Position numbers and translations under genes: made by a program. Shown in pieces: positions 17,926 to 27,226 of a stretch of DNA of 64,000 nucleotides; position 1 is the first letter of the stretch; the number at the start of each line of letters is the position of its first letter. Source of the DNA: Streptomyces tendae. Its GTDB lineage: Bacteria > Actinomycetota > Actinomycetes > Streptomycetales > Streptomycetaceae. The notes under the pieces are model-generated. The model was not told the DNA's origin. It made no database searches and saw only the letters and a program-made list of their open reading frames with translations. Where the stretch lies: positions 2,480,001 to 2,544,000 of the forward strand of contig NZ_CP043959.1 in assembly GCF_008632955.1 (NCBI RefSeq), given 5' to 3'.

Positions 17926-20145
17926 ATGAGAGCTGAACGGGAATCGCGGTCACCGCAGGGGACGCGCCCGTCACCGGCGGCACGGGCCTCGGACGAGGAC
18001 CTGTCGCTGCTGTTCGGGACGTCGACCGCGCTGTTCGCCTCCATGGCAGGGCCCGCCCATGTGCTGGAGGCCGCGAACCCGGCGTTCTTCACGGCGATCG
18101 GGGGCGAGCGGCGGGAACGCACCGGTGTGCCCCTGGGCGATCTGATGCCCGAGCTGAAGGGCCAGGGCTTCCTCGCGCTGCTCGACCAGGTCTACCGGAC
18201 GGGGGAGCGGCACGTCGGCCGGGACACCCGCGTCGTCCTCGGCGTCGGCCGCCAGGCCCGTGAGGCGTTCGTCGACTTCACCTACGAGGCCCGCCGCGAC
18301 AGCGGCGGCAACGTCATCGGCGTACGCATGATCGGCGTGGAGACCACTCAGGCCAAACACGCCCGGCGACTGGCCGCCGAGCAGCGCGCCCTCCTCGAAC
18401 AGATCGCCCGCCAGGCGCCGCTGCCCGAGGTGCTGGAGGGCATGTGCCGGGTGATCGAGGAGCTGTCTCCCGACGTCATCGTCTCCGTCCTGCTGGCGGA
18501 CGAGGACGGCTGCCGCCTGCACCACGGAGCCGCGCCCAGCCTGCCCGTCTTCTACAACGAGGCCATCGACGGCATCGCCACCGGTGAGGGCGCCGGCTCG
18601 TGCGGCACGGCCGCCCACCGGCGCCGCAAGGTGATCGTCACCGACATCGCCACCGACCCCCTGTGGGACGACTTCCGTGACCTGGCCGTCCGGGCGGGGC
18701 TGGCCGCGTGCTGGTCCACCCCGATCCTCGCCCGTGACGGGCGGGTGCTGGGCACCTTCGCGATGTACCACCGCACACCGCGCGCCCCCCAGGACACGGA
18801 CCTGGCGCTGGCCCGCCTGTTCGTCGACACCGCCGGCCTCGCCATCGAGCGGCACCACGCCGAGCAGGCCCGGCGGACGGCCGACGCCCGGGAGAAGGCG
18901 GCACGCGACGACCTCTCCTTCCTGCTGAACGTCAGCACCGCGCTGGCCGGCCCGCTGGACGAAGGGCAGACCCTGCGACGGGTGGCCGACCTGGCGGTCC
19001 CGGCGCTGGCCCCGCTCGCGGTGGTGGACGTCCTGGAGGCCGGGCGGGTGCACCGGGTGGCGGCCGCCGCCACGACCGGGCACGCCCGCGAACTGCTCGC
19101 CTCGCACGGCGCCCTGAGGGAGACCGGGGACGACGCCGTCGCACGGGTCCTGGCCACCGGCCTCACCGAGGTGGCCCGCCGCACCCCGGTCGGTCCCGGA
19201 CTCTGGCAGGAACTGGGCGTCACCGGATACGTCTGCGTGCCGCTCATGGACCGGGAGCGGCCCTTCGGCGTCCTGAGCCTGTTCGCGACGGACGACGCGT
19301 CCCTCGGCGGCCACCGGATCGCCCTGGCGGAGGAAGTGGCCCGCCGCGCCGCCTCCGCCGCGCGCAACGCCCGCCAGTACGCGCAGCGCGCCGCCCTCGC
19401 CCGTGACCTCCAGACCGGCCTGCTGCTGCCGGACCTGCCCGACGTCCCCGGGGCGCAGCTGGCCGCCCTCTACCGCCCGGCGGGTCAAGGGCTCGACATC
19501 GGGGGCGACTTCTACGACGTCTTCCCCCGCGGGGACGGCAGCTGGTCCTTCGTCCTCGGAGACGTCTGCGGGCGCGGGGCGAGGGCGGCCACCACGACGG
19601 CCCTGGTCCGTCACACCGCCCGTGCCGTCGCCCCGCTGCTCGACGACCCGGTCAGCGTCGTCAAGGCCGTCGACAGAGCGCTGAACGACCGCAACTCCCA
19701 GCAGAACAACGGCTTCGTGACGCTCGTCTACGGCCATCTCACGCAGGCCGACGACGGACTCGCCGTCGAGCTCGTGAGGGCCGGCCACACACCGCCCCTC
19801 CTGCTGGACGCCTGCCACACGGTGACTCCGGTCGAGGTCCCCGGCGGTCTGCTCGGCATCGGCATCCCGCCCACGCTCGACGCCGTCCGCCTCACGCTGC
19901 GCCCCACGGAGAGCCTGGTGCTGTACACCGACGGCATCACCGAATGCCGGGCCGCGGACACGGAGCAGTACGGGGAGGAGCGACTGGCCGGCGCCCTGGC
20001 CTCCGTCCCGGTCCGCCCGACCGCGACCGACGTCGTACGGAGCCTGACGGAGGACATCCGCGCCTTCATGGGCGGCCACACGGTCGACGACGACCAGGCG
20101 GCGTTGGTCGTCACGGCGGAGGGACCGTCACCGGTTTCCCGGTAG
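17926..20145 (+). CDS. SpoIIE-family serine phosphatase with PAS and GAF sensors
   Basis: A 739-residue PP2C-type phosphatase. There is a PAS-like region (about 20-145, [20 protein letters not shown]), a first GAF domain (about 155-310, with [20 protein letters not shown]), a second GAF domain (about 325-490) and the PP2C/SpoIIE domain (about 505-735, [21 protein letters not shown] and [11 protein letters not shown]). No kinase or membrane domain is present. The ATG at 17926 follows GGAGGG; an upstream in-frame ATG lacks support. Its substrates are presumably the phosphorylated STAS proteins encoded just upstream. GAF and PAS ligands are unknown. Confidence 0.88.
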   Translation: MRAERESRSPQGTRPSPAARASDEDLSLLFGTSTALFASMAGPAHVLEAANPAFFTAIGGERRERTGVPLGDLMPELKGQGFLALLDQVYRTGERHVGRDTRVVLGVGRQAREAFVDFTYEARRDSGGNVIGVRMIGVETTQAKHARRLAAEQRALLEQIARQAPLPEVLEGMCRVIEELSPDVIVSVLLADEDGCRLHHGAAPSLPVFYNEAIDGIATGEGAGSCGTAAHRRRKVIVTDIATDPLWDDFRDLAVRAGLAACWSTPILARDGRVLGTFAMYHRTPRAPQDTDLALARLFVDTAGLAIERHHAEQARRTADAREKAARDDLSFLLNVSTALAGPLDEGQTLRRVADLAVPALAPLAVVDVLEAGRVHRVAAAATTGHARELLASHGALRETGDDAVARVLATGLTEVARRTPVGPGLWQELGVTGYVCVPLMDRERPFGVLSLFATDDASLGGHRIALAEEVARRAASAARNARQYAQRAALARDLQTGLLLPDLPDVPGAQLAALYRPAGQGLDIGGDFYDVFPRGDGSWSFVLGDVCGRGARAATTTALVRHTARAVAPLLDDPVSVVKAVDRALNDRNSQQNNGFVTLVYGHLTQADDGLAVELVRAGHTPPLLLDACHTVTPVEVPGGLLGIGIPPTLDAVRLTLRPTESLVLYTDGITECRAADTEQYGEERLAGALASVPVRPTATDVVRSLTEDIRAFMGGHTVDDDQAALVVTAEGPSPVSR

Positions 20146-20532
20146 GTGCGCAGGAAGCTCCCGGACCTGGCCGGATGTCACCGGCCTCCTCCGTGCTGCC
20201 GCCGGGACGTGGCGAAAGTTTCGACGACGATCCGCCTACTTGCGGGTCACCACTTCCACGACGGGTTCGTCGTTCGGATGTGGGTGGCTCCGATTGCGGT
20301 CTGACCAGCGATTCTGTTGGCCTCTCAGGGGTTCCTTGTTACGGCGAAGTTTCCGAAAGTGCGTCGAAACTGTTGACACGCTCATGTCGTTCTACGAACA
20401 CTGTGGCCACCGCACGACAGCCAACCCCCGTGCCCCAGGCGTCACTTGGCCGCCGGGCAGGGTGGTCGGCCATGCGAGGCAGCGGGTGGCAGCAGCCACC
20501 CGGCCCCCCACCAGCCTTCATCGGGAGGACGC
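20146..20532 (+). promoter_or_regulatory. xylanase upstream region with CGAAA-N-TTTCG box
   Basis: No gene is present. A perfect palindrome CGAAAGTTTCG lies at 20213-20223. Related imperfect words follow at 20345-20368 (CGAAGTTTCCGAAAG and CGAAAC). Boxes of the form CGAAA-N-TTTCG are known upstream of Streptomyces xylanase genes, where they mediate xylan control. TTGACA at 20373-20378 could be a -35 element. This supports the downstream gene being, or having recently been, a regulated xylanase gene. Confidence 0.55.
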
Positions 20533-21259
20533 ATGAACCAGGACGGCAAGCGGCACGAGATCCAGCAGAACCCCGCCCCCTTCAGCGGCCTGAGCCGCCG
20601 CGGCTTCCTCGTCGGCGCCGGCGCCGGCGCCGCCGCGCTCGCCACCGCGTCGGGGCTGGTGCTCCCCGGCACCGCGCACGCCGCCACCACCATCACCACC
20701 AACCAGACCGGCTACGACGGGCTGTACTACTCGTTCTGGACCGACGGCGGCGGCTCCGTCTCCATGACGCTCAACGGCGGCGGCAGCTACAGCACCCGGT
20801 GGACCAACTGCGGCAACTTCGTCGCCGGCAAGGGCTGGGCAACGGCGGACGCAGGACGGTCCGCTACAACGGCTACTTCAACCCGTCGGGCAACGGCTAC
20901 GGCTGCCTCTACGGGTGGACCTCGAACCCCCTGGTCGAGTACTACATCGTCGACAACTGGGGCAGCTACCGGCCCACGGGTGAGTTCCGGGGCACCGTCT
21001 ACAGCGACGGCGGCACGTACGACATCTACAAGACGACCCGGTACAACGCCCCCTCCGTCGAGGGCACCCGCACCTTCGACCAGTACTGGAGCGTCCGGCA
21101 GCAGAAGGTGACCAGTGGCTCCGGGACCATCACCACCGGGAACCACTTCGACGCCTGGGCGCGCGCGGCATGAACCTCGGCCAGTTCAGGTACTACATGA
21201 TCATGGCGACCGAGGGCTACCAGAGCAGCGGCAGCTCGACCATCACGGTCAGCGGCTGA
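20533..21259 (+). pseudogene. GH11 endo-1,4-beta-xylanase, XlnC-like, two frameshifts
   Basis: Frame one begins [13 protein letters not shown] and carries a twin-arginine signal ([12 protein letters not shown], then LPGTAHA), followed by the GH11 start [19 protein letters not shown]. The family continues in a second frame from about 20862 ([44 protein letters not shown]) and in a third frame from 21170 ([20 protein letters not shown], then STITVSG and stop). Both catalytic glutamates (VEYYIVD and MATEGYQ) are present. The second shift fits one missing G at 21167-21168. The first, between about 20837 and 20862, is one base missing or two extra. Length, Tat signal and sequence match S. lividans XlnC, a Tat-exported xylanase without a binding domain. 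If the shifts are sequencing errors, the gene is complete. Confidence 0.85.
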
Positions 21260-21277
21260 CCTCGGCCGACAGACCCC

Positions 21278-21303
21278 GGGACCTGCCCGCAGGGGCGGGT
21301 CCC
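21278..21303 (+). terminator. stem-loop after the xylanase gene
   Basis: GGGACCTGCCC pairs with GGGCGGGTCCC through eleven pairs including one G-U, with a four-base loop (GCAG). It lies 19 bases beyond the xylanase stop. There is no T-tract, which is common for Streptomyces terminators. Confidence 0.6.
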
Positions 21304-21579
21304 GCGGTGCTCCCCGCCGGCGAACCGCGGGTCGGGGCGAGGCGGACGGGCCGTCATCATGAGGGCCAGGCACAGGCCGTCGCCCCGCCTCCGCGCCCCC
21401 GAGCGGTTCACGGCCGACGCGGGCACCCTGAACGTGGCTCTCGTCCACCCCATGCAGGGGCCCGCCGGACTCGACCGGCGCTGTCTGTGGCTGTCCACCC
21501 TCGTGGACGAACGAACTGACGGGCGGGGCACCCGAGCCGACGCCCCCCGGGGGCACACGGACCGTGAGGGTCTCGCCCC
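21304..21579. other. short gene-free stretch between convergent xylanase and photolyase genes
   Basis: Frames in this stretch (for example 21359-21649, plus strand) run antisense into the photolyase gene and have shadow composition. I see no regulatory element beyond the stem-loop just upstream. Confidence 0.4.
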
Positions 21580-22956
21580 TCAGTCACGGCCCCGCGCATG
21601 CCGGAAGCGGGTGAGGGCGTCGGCGAGGTCGACGATCGGGGGCGGGTAGGCGAGTGCCGTGCGGCGGTCCTCCGGGAGGCGCCACGGTTCGTGGATCCGC
21701 CCGGCGTCGACGTCCGCGAGTTCCGGGACCCAGCGGCGTACGTACGCTCCGTCCGGGTCGAACCGCTTGGCCTGGACCGTGGGGTTGAGGACCCGGTGGG
21801 GGCGGGTGTCGGTGCCCGTGCCGGCGGCCCACTGCCAGTTGAGCTGGTTGTTGACGATGTCACCGTCCACGAGCAGGTCCAGGAAGTGCCGGGCGCCGAT
21901 CCGCCAGTCGACGTACAGCGTCTTGGTGAGGAAACTCGCCGTCAGCAGACGCGCCCGGTTGTGCATCCAGCCCTCGTGACGCAGCTGGCGCATGGCCGCG
22001 TCGACGATCGGGTAGCCGGTCCGCCCGTCCCGCCACGCGGCGATGTCCCCGGCGGCGTCGTCCTCGCCGCGCCACCGGTCGTCCCGTGTGCGGTAGTCCC
22101 GCCAGGACGCCTCGGGCCGGGCCGCCAGCACCTGGTGGTGGAAGTCCCGCCAGCACAGCTGACGGACGAAGGCCTCCGCGCCCGGACCTCCCCGCGCGCG
22201 TGCCCGGTGGACGGCCTCGACCGCGGAGAGCGCCCCGAGGTGGAGGTAGGGCGACAGCCGTGAGGTCGCGTCGCCCGCGAGGTCGTCGTGCCGTTCCTCG
22301 TAGGCGTCCAGGCCCCCGGAGCGCGTCCACCGCGCGAGCCGGTCCCGGCCGGCCGTCTCCCCTCCCGGCGGCAGACCGGGGGAGGTGCCGGACCCGTCCG
22401 CGCGGCCGGGCAGCGGCTCACCGTGCACCCCGTCGGGGACACGGACGGCGCGGGGCGCCGCGAGGGGTGTGCGGAGTGTCTGCTCGGACCAGCGACGGGA
22501 GTACGGGGTGAACACGGCGAAGTGGTCCGAGCCGGCCGGGGTCACCGCACCCGGGGCGACGGCGGTGATCACCGCCTCGTGCACCCGCAGGGCCACGCCG
22601 GCGGTGCCGAGCTCCCGGCGCAGCCGCTCCTCACGGCGGTGGGCGTACGCGGTGACGCCCGCGGCCAGGTGCACCTCGGTGGCCCCGCACGCGGCGGCCA
22701 CCGCGCGGACCTCCCGGACGACCGGCCCGGAGCGGACCACCAGCCGGCCGCCGCGGCGCCGCAGGCCGTCGTCGAGGTCGCCCAGGCAGTCGGCGAGGAA
22801 GGCCCGCCGGTTCGGCGCGTCGAAGCCGGCCGCGTGGATGCCGGGGTCGAGCACGAACAGCGGCACCACCTCGTCCGCCGACCGCAGCGCCGCGTGCAGC
22901 GGCGGATGGTCGCGCAGGCGCAGGTCCGCGGTGAACAGGACCACGGCGACGGTCAC
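21580..22956 (-). CDS. phr: deoxyribodipyrimidine photolyase (class I CPD photolyase)
   Basis: A 458-residue flavoprotein that repairs UV-induced cyclobutane pyrimidine dimers in DNA using light. The N-terminal antenna-binding domain starts AVVLFTADLRLRDHPPL and runs to about 130. The C-terminal FAD domain has SRLSPYLHLGALS, FVRQLCWRDFHHQVL, DGRTGYPIVDAAMRQL, MHNRARLLTASFLTK and NNQLNWQWAAGTG, all typical of the family. Length is normal. It lies 25 bases behind the thiamine-diphosphate enzyme gene on the same strand, so the two are probably co-transcribed. Confidence 0.93.
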   Translation of the reverse strand: MTVAVVLFTADLRLRDHPPLHAALRSADEVVPLFVLDPGIHAAGFDAPNRRAFLADCLGDLDDGLRRRGGRLVVRSGPVVREVRAVAAACGATEVHLAAGVTAYAHRREERLRRELGTAGVALRVHEAVITAVAPGAVTPAGSDHFAVFTPYSRRWSEQTLRTPLAAPRAVRVPDGVHGEPLPGRADGSGTSPGLPPGGETAGRDRLARWTRSGGLDAYEERHDDLAGDATSRLSPYLHLGALSAVEAVHRARARGGPGAEAFVRQLCWRDFHHQVLAARPEASWRDYRTRDDRWRGEDDAAGDIAAWRDGRTGYPIVDAAMRQLRHEGWMHNRARLLTASFLTKTLYVDWRIGARHFLDLLVDGDIVNNQLNWQWAAGTGTDTRPHRVLNPTVQAKRFDPDGAYVRRWVPELADVDAGRIHEPWRLPEDRRTALAYPPPIVDLADALTRFRHARGRD

Positions 22957-22981
22957 GGCGTCACTCCGGGCGCCCGGGGCG

Positions 22982-24826
22982 TCACCCGCCGCCCCCGGCG
23001 CTGTCGTCCGGTCCGGCGCCGGGGCGGTCGGAGCGGTGGCGGGTGCCCGGCAGCATCTCCTGGACCTTGGCCTTCAGGCCCTGCCTGACCATGGAACCGC
23101 GGTCGCTGTCGCCCTTGAGGATCGCGCCGGCCGCCGCCTCGATCTGGTCCAGGGAGGCGTGCGGCGGGACCGGCGGGACGGCCGGGTCGGTGCGGAAGTC
23201 GATGACGAACGGCCGGTCGGCGGCGAACGCCCGGTCCCAGGCGGCCTCGACCTGCCGGGGCTTCTCGACCCGCACGCCGTCCAGGCGCATGCTCCGGGCG
23301 AGGTCCGCGTAGGGGAGGTCCGGGATGGCTTGCGACTCCTCGAACTGCGGGGCGCCGGACATGGCGCGCATCTCCCACGTCACCTGGTTCAGGTCGCCGT
23401 TGTTCAGCACGGCGACGATCAGCCGCGGGTCGGACCACTCGCGATAGTACTTGGCGGCCGTGACCATCTCCATCATCCCGTTCATCTGCATCGCCCCGTC
23501 CCCGACCAGGGCGACGGCCGGCCGGTCGGGGTGGGCGAACTTCGCACCGATGCAGTACGGCACAGCGGGGCCCATCGTGGCGAGGGTGCCGGACAGCGAG
23601 CCGCGCATCCGGCCGCGCAGCCGCAGGTGCCGGGCGTACCAGTTGGCGGCCGAACCGGAGTCGGCGGCGAGGATCACGTCGTCGGGCAGCCGGCCGTCCA
23701 GGGCGTGCACCACGTACTCCGGATTGACCGGGTCGGCGCTGACGGCGGCGCGCCGCTGCATCACCTCCCACCAGCGGGCGACGTTCCTCTCGACCCCCTC
23801 CCGCCAGGTCCGGTCCTCCTTGCGGTGCAGGCGCGGCAGCAGCCGCCGCAGGGTCTCGCGGGCGTCGCCGACCAGGTTCACCTCGTTCGGGTAACGCAGG
23901 CCGATCATGTGCGGGTCGATGTCGATCTGCACGGCCCGCGCCTGGTCCAGCTCCGGCAGGAACTGCGTGTACGGGAAGCTGGAGCCGATCATCAGCAGCG
24001 TGTCGCACCCCCGCATCAGCTCGTAGGAGGGGCGGGTGCCCAGCAGCCCGATGGAGCCGGTGACGTAGGGCAGGTCGTCGGGCAGGGCGTCCTTGCCGAG
24101 CAGCGCCTTGGCCACCCCGGCGCCCAGCACGTCCGCCAGCCGCTCGACCTCCTCGCGGGCGCCGCGCGCGCCCTGCCCGATCAGGACGGCGACCTTCTCG
24201 CCCGCGTTCAGCACGTCGGCGGCCCGCTGCAGGTCCTCGTCCGCGGGGACCGGCGCCGACCGGCCCAGGCCGAGGCTGGAGGGCACCATCTTGAAGGCGT
24301 GCGTGGGCGGGCTGTAGTCCAGTTCCTGCACGTCACCGGGGAGGATGATCGCGGTGACGGTGCGGCGGGCGTACGCGGTGCGGAAGGCCCGGTCGACCAG
24401 GTTCGGCAGCTGCTCGGGGACCGTCGCCGTCTCGCAGAAGTCGGACGCCACGTCCTTGAAGAGCGAGGCGAGGTCGACCTCCTGCTGGTAGGAGCCGCCC
24501 ATGGCGCTGCGGTTGGTCTGCCCGACCAGCGCCACCACCGGCACGTGGTCCAGCTTGGCGTCGTACAGCCCGTTCAGCAGGTGGATCGCGCCGGGACCCG
24601 AGGTCGCCGCGCACACGCCGGCCCTGCCCGAGAACTTCGCGTACCCGACCGCCTGGAAGGCGGCCATCTCCTCGTGCCGTGCCTGCACGAACTTCGGCTT
24701 GTTGCCGGCGCGGCCCCAGGCGGCCAGCAGCCCGTTGATCCCGTCGCCCGCGTAGCCGAAGACATGGTCGACATCCCAGTCGCGCAGGCGCTGGAGGATG
24801 AAGTCGGACACCTTCGTGCTGGCCAT
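22982..24826 (-). CDS. thiamine-diphosphate-requiring enzyme, pyruvate oxidase-like
   Basis: A 614-residue member of the acetolactate synthase/pyruvate oxidase family. The N-terminal pyrimidine domain has HVFGYAGDGINGLLAAW and the catalytic Glu in QARHEEMAAFQAVGYAK (about 50). A central nucleotide-binding-like domain spans about 190-330. The C-terminal ThDP domain has VGDGAMQMNGMMEMVTAAKY, fitting the GDGxxxxxxxE...N motif with NNGDLNQVTWEMR. The enzyme lacks clear acetolactate-synthase neighbours, so a PoxB-like oxidation of pyruvate or a related 2-oxoacid decarboxylation is more likely. ATG 24826 diverges from the dehydrogenase gene, with 177 bases between. The specific substrate is an inference. 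Confidence 0.87.
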   Translation of the reverse strand: MASTKVSDFILQRLRDWDVDHVFGYAGDGINGLLAAWGRAGNKPKFVQARHEEMAAFQAVGYAKFSGRAGVCAATSGPGAIHLLNGLYDAKLDHVPVVALVGQTNRSAMGGSYQQEVDLASLFKDVASDFCETATVPEQLPNLVDRAFRTAYARRTVTAIILPGDVQELDYSPPTHAFKMVPSSLGLGRSAPVPADEDLQRAADVLNAGEKVAVLIGQGARGAREEVERLADVLGAGVAKALLGKDALPDDLPYVTGSIGLLGTRPSYELMRGCDTLLMIGSSFPYTQFLPELDQARAVQIDIDPHMIGLRYPNEVNLVGDARETLRRLLPRLHRKEDRTWREGVERNVARWWEVMQRRAAVSADPVNPEYVVHALDGRLPDDVILAADSGSAANWYARHLRLRGRMRGSLSGTLATMGPAVPYCIGAKFAHPDRPAVALVGDGAMQMNGMMEMVTAAKYYREWSDPRLIVAVLNNGDLNQVTWEMRAMSGAPQFEESQAIPDLPYADLARSMRLDGVRVEKPRQVEAAWDRAFAADRPFVIDFRTDPAVPPVPPHASLDQIEAAAGAILKGDSDRGSMVRQGLKAKVQEMLPGTRHRSDRPGAGPDDSAGGGG

Positions 24827-25003
24827 GCGAGCTCCGTTCCTGCTCCCGCCGGCGGACGACCGTCCCCGGCGCCGGACGTGGGGGGCGCGCGGTTCTTGGC
24901 GTGCGGGGCGCACCACCGCGCGGGTAACCGCGCCGGTGGGCGGGAAACGTCGCCCGCGACGGGCGGGGTGCGTGACGCGGACCCGCGGGGTTACTCGTCC
25001 GGC

Positions 25004-25813
25004 ATGACTGACACACGGCCACTCGCACTGATCACCGGCGCGTCCAGCGGCATCGGCCTCGAGCTGGCCCGGCAGTTCGCGTCGCACGGCTACGACCTCG
25101 TGGTGAACGCCGAGGACGAGGAGCTGGAGTCCGCCGCCCGGGAGCTGCGGGAGCCGGGCGCGGAGGTGCGCGCGGTGCGCGCCGACCTGCGGACCGGCGA
25201 GGGACGGTTCCTGCTCCTGGACGCGCTCGACGGCCTGACAGTCGACGTCGCCGCCCTGAACGCCGGGGTCGGCCAGGGCGGCGCCTTCGTCGACACCGAC
25301 CTCACCGACGACCAGGAGGTCATCGACCTCAACGTCACCGCGACCGTACGGCTGGCCAAGCCGCTGCTGCGGGCGATGGTGGCGCGCGGTGAGGGGCGGC
25401 TCGCCTTCACCTCGTCCGTCGCCTCGCAGATGCCCGGCTCCTTCCAGCCGGTCTACAACGCGTCCAAGTCGTTCGTGCAGTCCTTCGCCCAGGCGCTGGC
25501 GGAAGAGGTGAAGGACACCGGTGTGACCGTCACGTCCTTCATGCCGGGACCGACGGAGACCGAGTTCTTCGACCGCGCGGACATGAGCGGGGACACCCGC
25601 ATGGGATCCATGAAGAAGGACGACCCCGCGCAGGTGGCCGGGCAGGCGTTCGAGGCGATCGTGAAGGGGGAGAAGAAGGCCGTCACCGGGTCGCTGATGA
25701 CCAAGGCGCAGGGCCTGGCCGGGAAGGTGCTGCCGGACGGGGTGAAGGCGGCGGCCCACCGGCGGATGGCCGAGCCGGGGACGGGGGACGGCGAGGGCTC
25801 CGGACAGAAGTGA
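25004..25813 (+). CDS. short-chain dehydrogenase/reductase
   Basis: A 269-residue classical SDR. It has the cofactor motif TGASSGIGLELARQF (about 11-25), NAGVG (about 87-91), the active site with Ser in FTSSVASQMPG and YNASK (Tyr and Lys about 151-155), and the C-terminal extension of the DltE-like oxidoreductases. No lipid or antibiotic genes are next to it. It is divergent from the pyruvate oxidase-like gene and shares a 177-bp promoter region. Substrate unknown. Confidence 0.88.
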   Translation: MTDTRPLALITGASSGIGLELARQFASHGYDLVVNAEDEELESAARELREPGAEVRAVRADLRTGEGRFLLLDALDGLTVDVAALNAGVGQGGAFVDTDLTDDQEVIDLNVTATVRLAKPLLRAMVARGEGRLAFTSSVASQMPGSFQPVYNASKSFVQSFAQALAEEVKDTGVTVTSFMPGPTETEFFDRADMSGDTRMGSMKKDDPAQVAGQAFEAIVKGEKKAVTGSLMTKAQGLAGKVLPDGVKAAAHRRMAEPGTGDGEGSGQK

Positions 25814-25913
25814 TGCGGGGACGCGTCCGGGACGGGTGTTTCGGCGCCGGATCACGAATCACCCGGTGAACGGCAGGGAAATCGAGACGCAGGCGACTTC
25901 GAGGAGGAAGCCG

Positions 25914-26108
25914 ATGTCGAACCCGCAACAGCCGGAGCTGCGGCGCAGTGACAAGGGCGGGGCGACTCCGCAGGACAGTGAGGCCCGCAAGGCGTCCCAG
26001 CCCGGCCGGGGCGCCGGCGGCCACGCCCATGGCACCGACCGCGGCAACAAGGGCGGCGGCCGGGGTGGCGGCAAGCCCCCGGAGCAGCAGCCGGACCATC
26101 CGGTCTGA
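25914..26108 (+). CDS. small hydrophilic protein of unknown function
   Basis: A 64-residue, very polar, glycine-rich protein (MSNPQQPELRRSDKGG at the start, a GRGAGGHAHGTDRGNKGGG run, EQQPDHPV end). It has no hydrophobic segment and is probably disordered. GAGGAGGAAG stands ahead of the ATG at 25914, a strong ribosome binding site, which supports it as real. A strong stem-loop follows directly. I do not recognise a characterised family; similar small proteins are common near stress genes in Streptomyces. Confidence 0.65.
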   Translation: MSNPQQPELRRSDKGGATPQDSEARKASQPGRGAGGHAHGTDRGNKGGGRGGGKPPEQQPDHPV

Positions 26109-26123
26109 GGAGTCGTCGACCGA

Positions 26124-26158
26124 CGAGGGGCGCGCCGTGGGGCACGGCGCGCCCCTCG
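26124..26158 (+). terminator. strong stem-loop terminator
   Basis: CGAGGGGCGCGCCGTG pairs perfectly with CACGGCGCGCCCCTCG over 16 base pairs with a GGG loop. It stands 16 bases after the stop of the small protein gene and isolates it from the acetyltransferase genes downstream. Confidence 0.8.
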
Positions 26159-26362
26159 CGCGTGGGCGTGCGCCCGGAGTGCCGGGTGCGGGTCGTCGGG
26201 AATAGATAGATTATCTGAGACATCTATCACATGGACGCGGCACGCGTGCCGGAGGCAGGATGACGGCGGTCGCTGTACGCCGTGCACACCCCCACGGCGT
26301 GCAGCGGACCCTTCACGGGGGCGACCGCCGCACCCCGGCACCGACAGCAGGAGAGCGCGACG

Positions 26363-27202
26363 ATGGCATGGTCCGTCACCGGCAGTCCCGGACTGTTCCG
26401 GCGGGAGGCCGGCGCCTTCGTCTCCGCGCGGCCCGACCGGCACACGATGCTGTTGTCCGCGCTCGACTCGCTCGAACGCGCCCCGCTCGCCGGCGCCGGG
26501 ACGGCCGCCCGCCTGGGCTGGTGGCGTGAGGCGTCCGACGCCCCGGTGACGGCCGCGTTCGTCGGGACGCCGCACCTCACGGTCGCCACCGCCCTCCCGC
26601 CGGACGCCGTGCGCGGCCTGGCCCGGTCGCTCCTCACCCACGCCCACCCGTACGCCGGGCTGATGAGCGACGAGGCGTCCGTGCGCGCCTTCGAGGCGGC
26701 CTGGGAGAAGGAGACGGGCGCGGCCCCGGGCGCCGGGCCCCGCCTGCGCCTGCACCGACTGGACCGGCTCGTCCCGCCCGTCGGCGCACCGCCCGGGGCG
26801 GCACGCGTGGCGACCGAGGACGACCGGCCCCTCCTGCGCGCCTGGTGCGACCGCTTCGTCGCCGAGGCGGGATCACTCGGCGCGGACCTGGACCGGTTCG
26901 TCGACGAGCGGATCGCCGAGGGCGGCTGGCGGATCTGGTCGGTCGACGACGAGCCTGTCGCGACGGCCGCCAGGACCACCGTCGTGGCCGCCACCGCCCG
27001 TATCACCCCGGTGTACGTGCCGCCCCCGCACCGTGGGCGCGGGTACGGCGCGGCGGTCACCGCCGCCGTGTCCCGCGCCGCGCGCGACGCGGGCGCGGAG
27101 CACGTACTGCTGTTCACCGATCTGTCCAACCCGGTGAGCAACCGCCTCTATGCGCGCATCGGTTACCGGCCGGTGGCGGACTACCGCATCGTGACGCCGT
27201 AG
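26363..27202 (+). CDS. GNAT-family N-acetyltransferase
   Basis: A 279-residue protein whose C-terminal 140 residues are a GNAT domain. The acetyl-CoA-binding segment is VYVPPPHRGRGYGAAVTAAV (about 214-233, R/Q-x-x-G-x-G/A motif) and the end is NPVSNRLYARIGYRPVADY. The N-terminal part (about 1-130) is of the type seen in two-domain actinobacterial acetyltransferases. The ATG at 26363 follows GGAGAG. A second GNAT gene starts 24 bases downstream. The substrate is unknown; an amino group on a small molecule or peptide is usual. Confidence 0.85.
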   Translation: MAWSVTGSPGLFRREAGAFVSARPDRHTMLLSALDSLERAPLAGAGTAARLGWWREASDAPVTAAFVGTPHLTVATALPPDAVRGLARSLLTHAHPYAGLMSDEASVRAFEAAWEKETGAAPGAGPRLRLHRLDRLVPPVGAPPGAARVATEDDRPLLRAWCDRFVAEAGSLGADLDRFVDERIAEGGWRIWSVDDEPVATAARTTVVAATARITPVYVPPPHRGRGYGAAVTAAVSRAARDAGAEHVLLFTDLSNPVSNRLYARIGYRPVADYRIVTP

Positions 27203-27226
27203 GCGCTGACGAGAAGGACGACGAGC

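Noticed and set aside
17971..20079. A 702-codon minus-strand open frame opposite the SpoIIE phosphatase gene
   Set aside because: It lies wholly within the phosphatase gene, whose own frame has clear PAS, GAF and PP2C motifs; the antisense frame has none.
22385..25003. A very long plus-strand frame leading into the dehydrogenase gene as a 1142-residue protein
   Set aside because: The first 870 residues are antisense to the photolyase and thiamine-diphosphate enzyme genes. The real protein starts at ATG 25004, at the usual SDR N-terminus.
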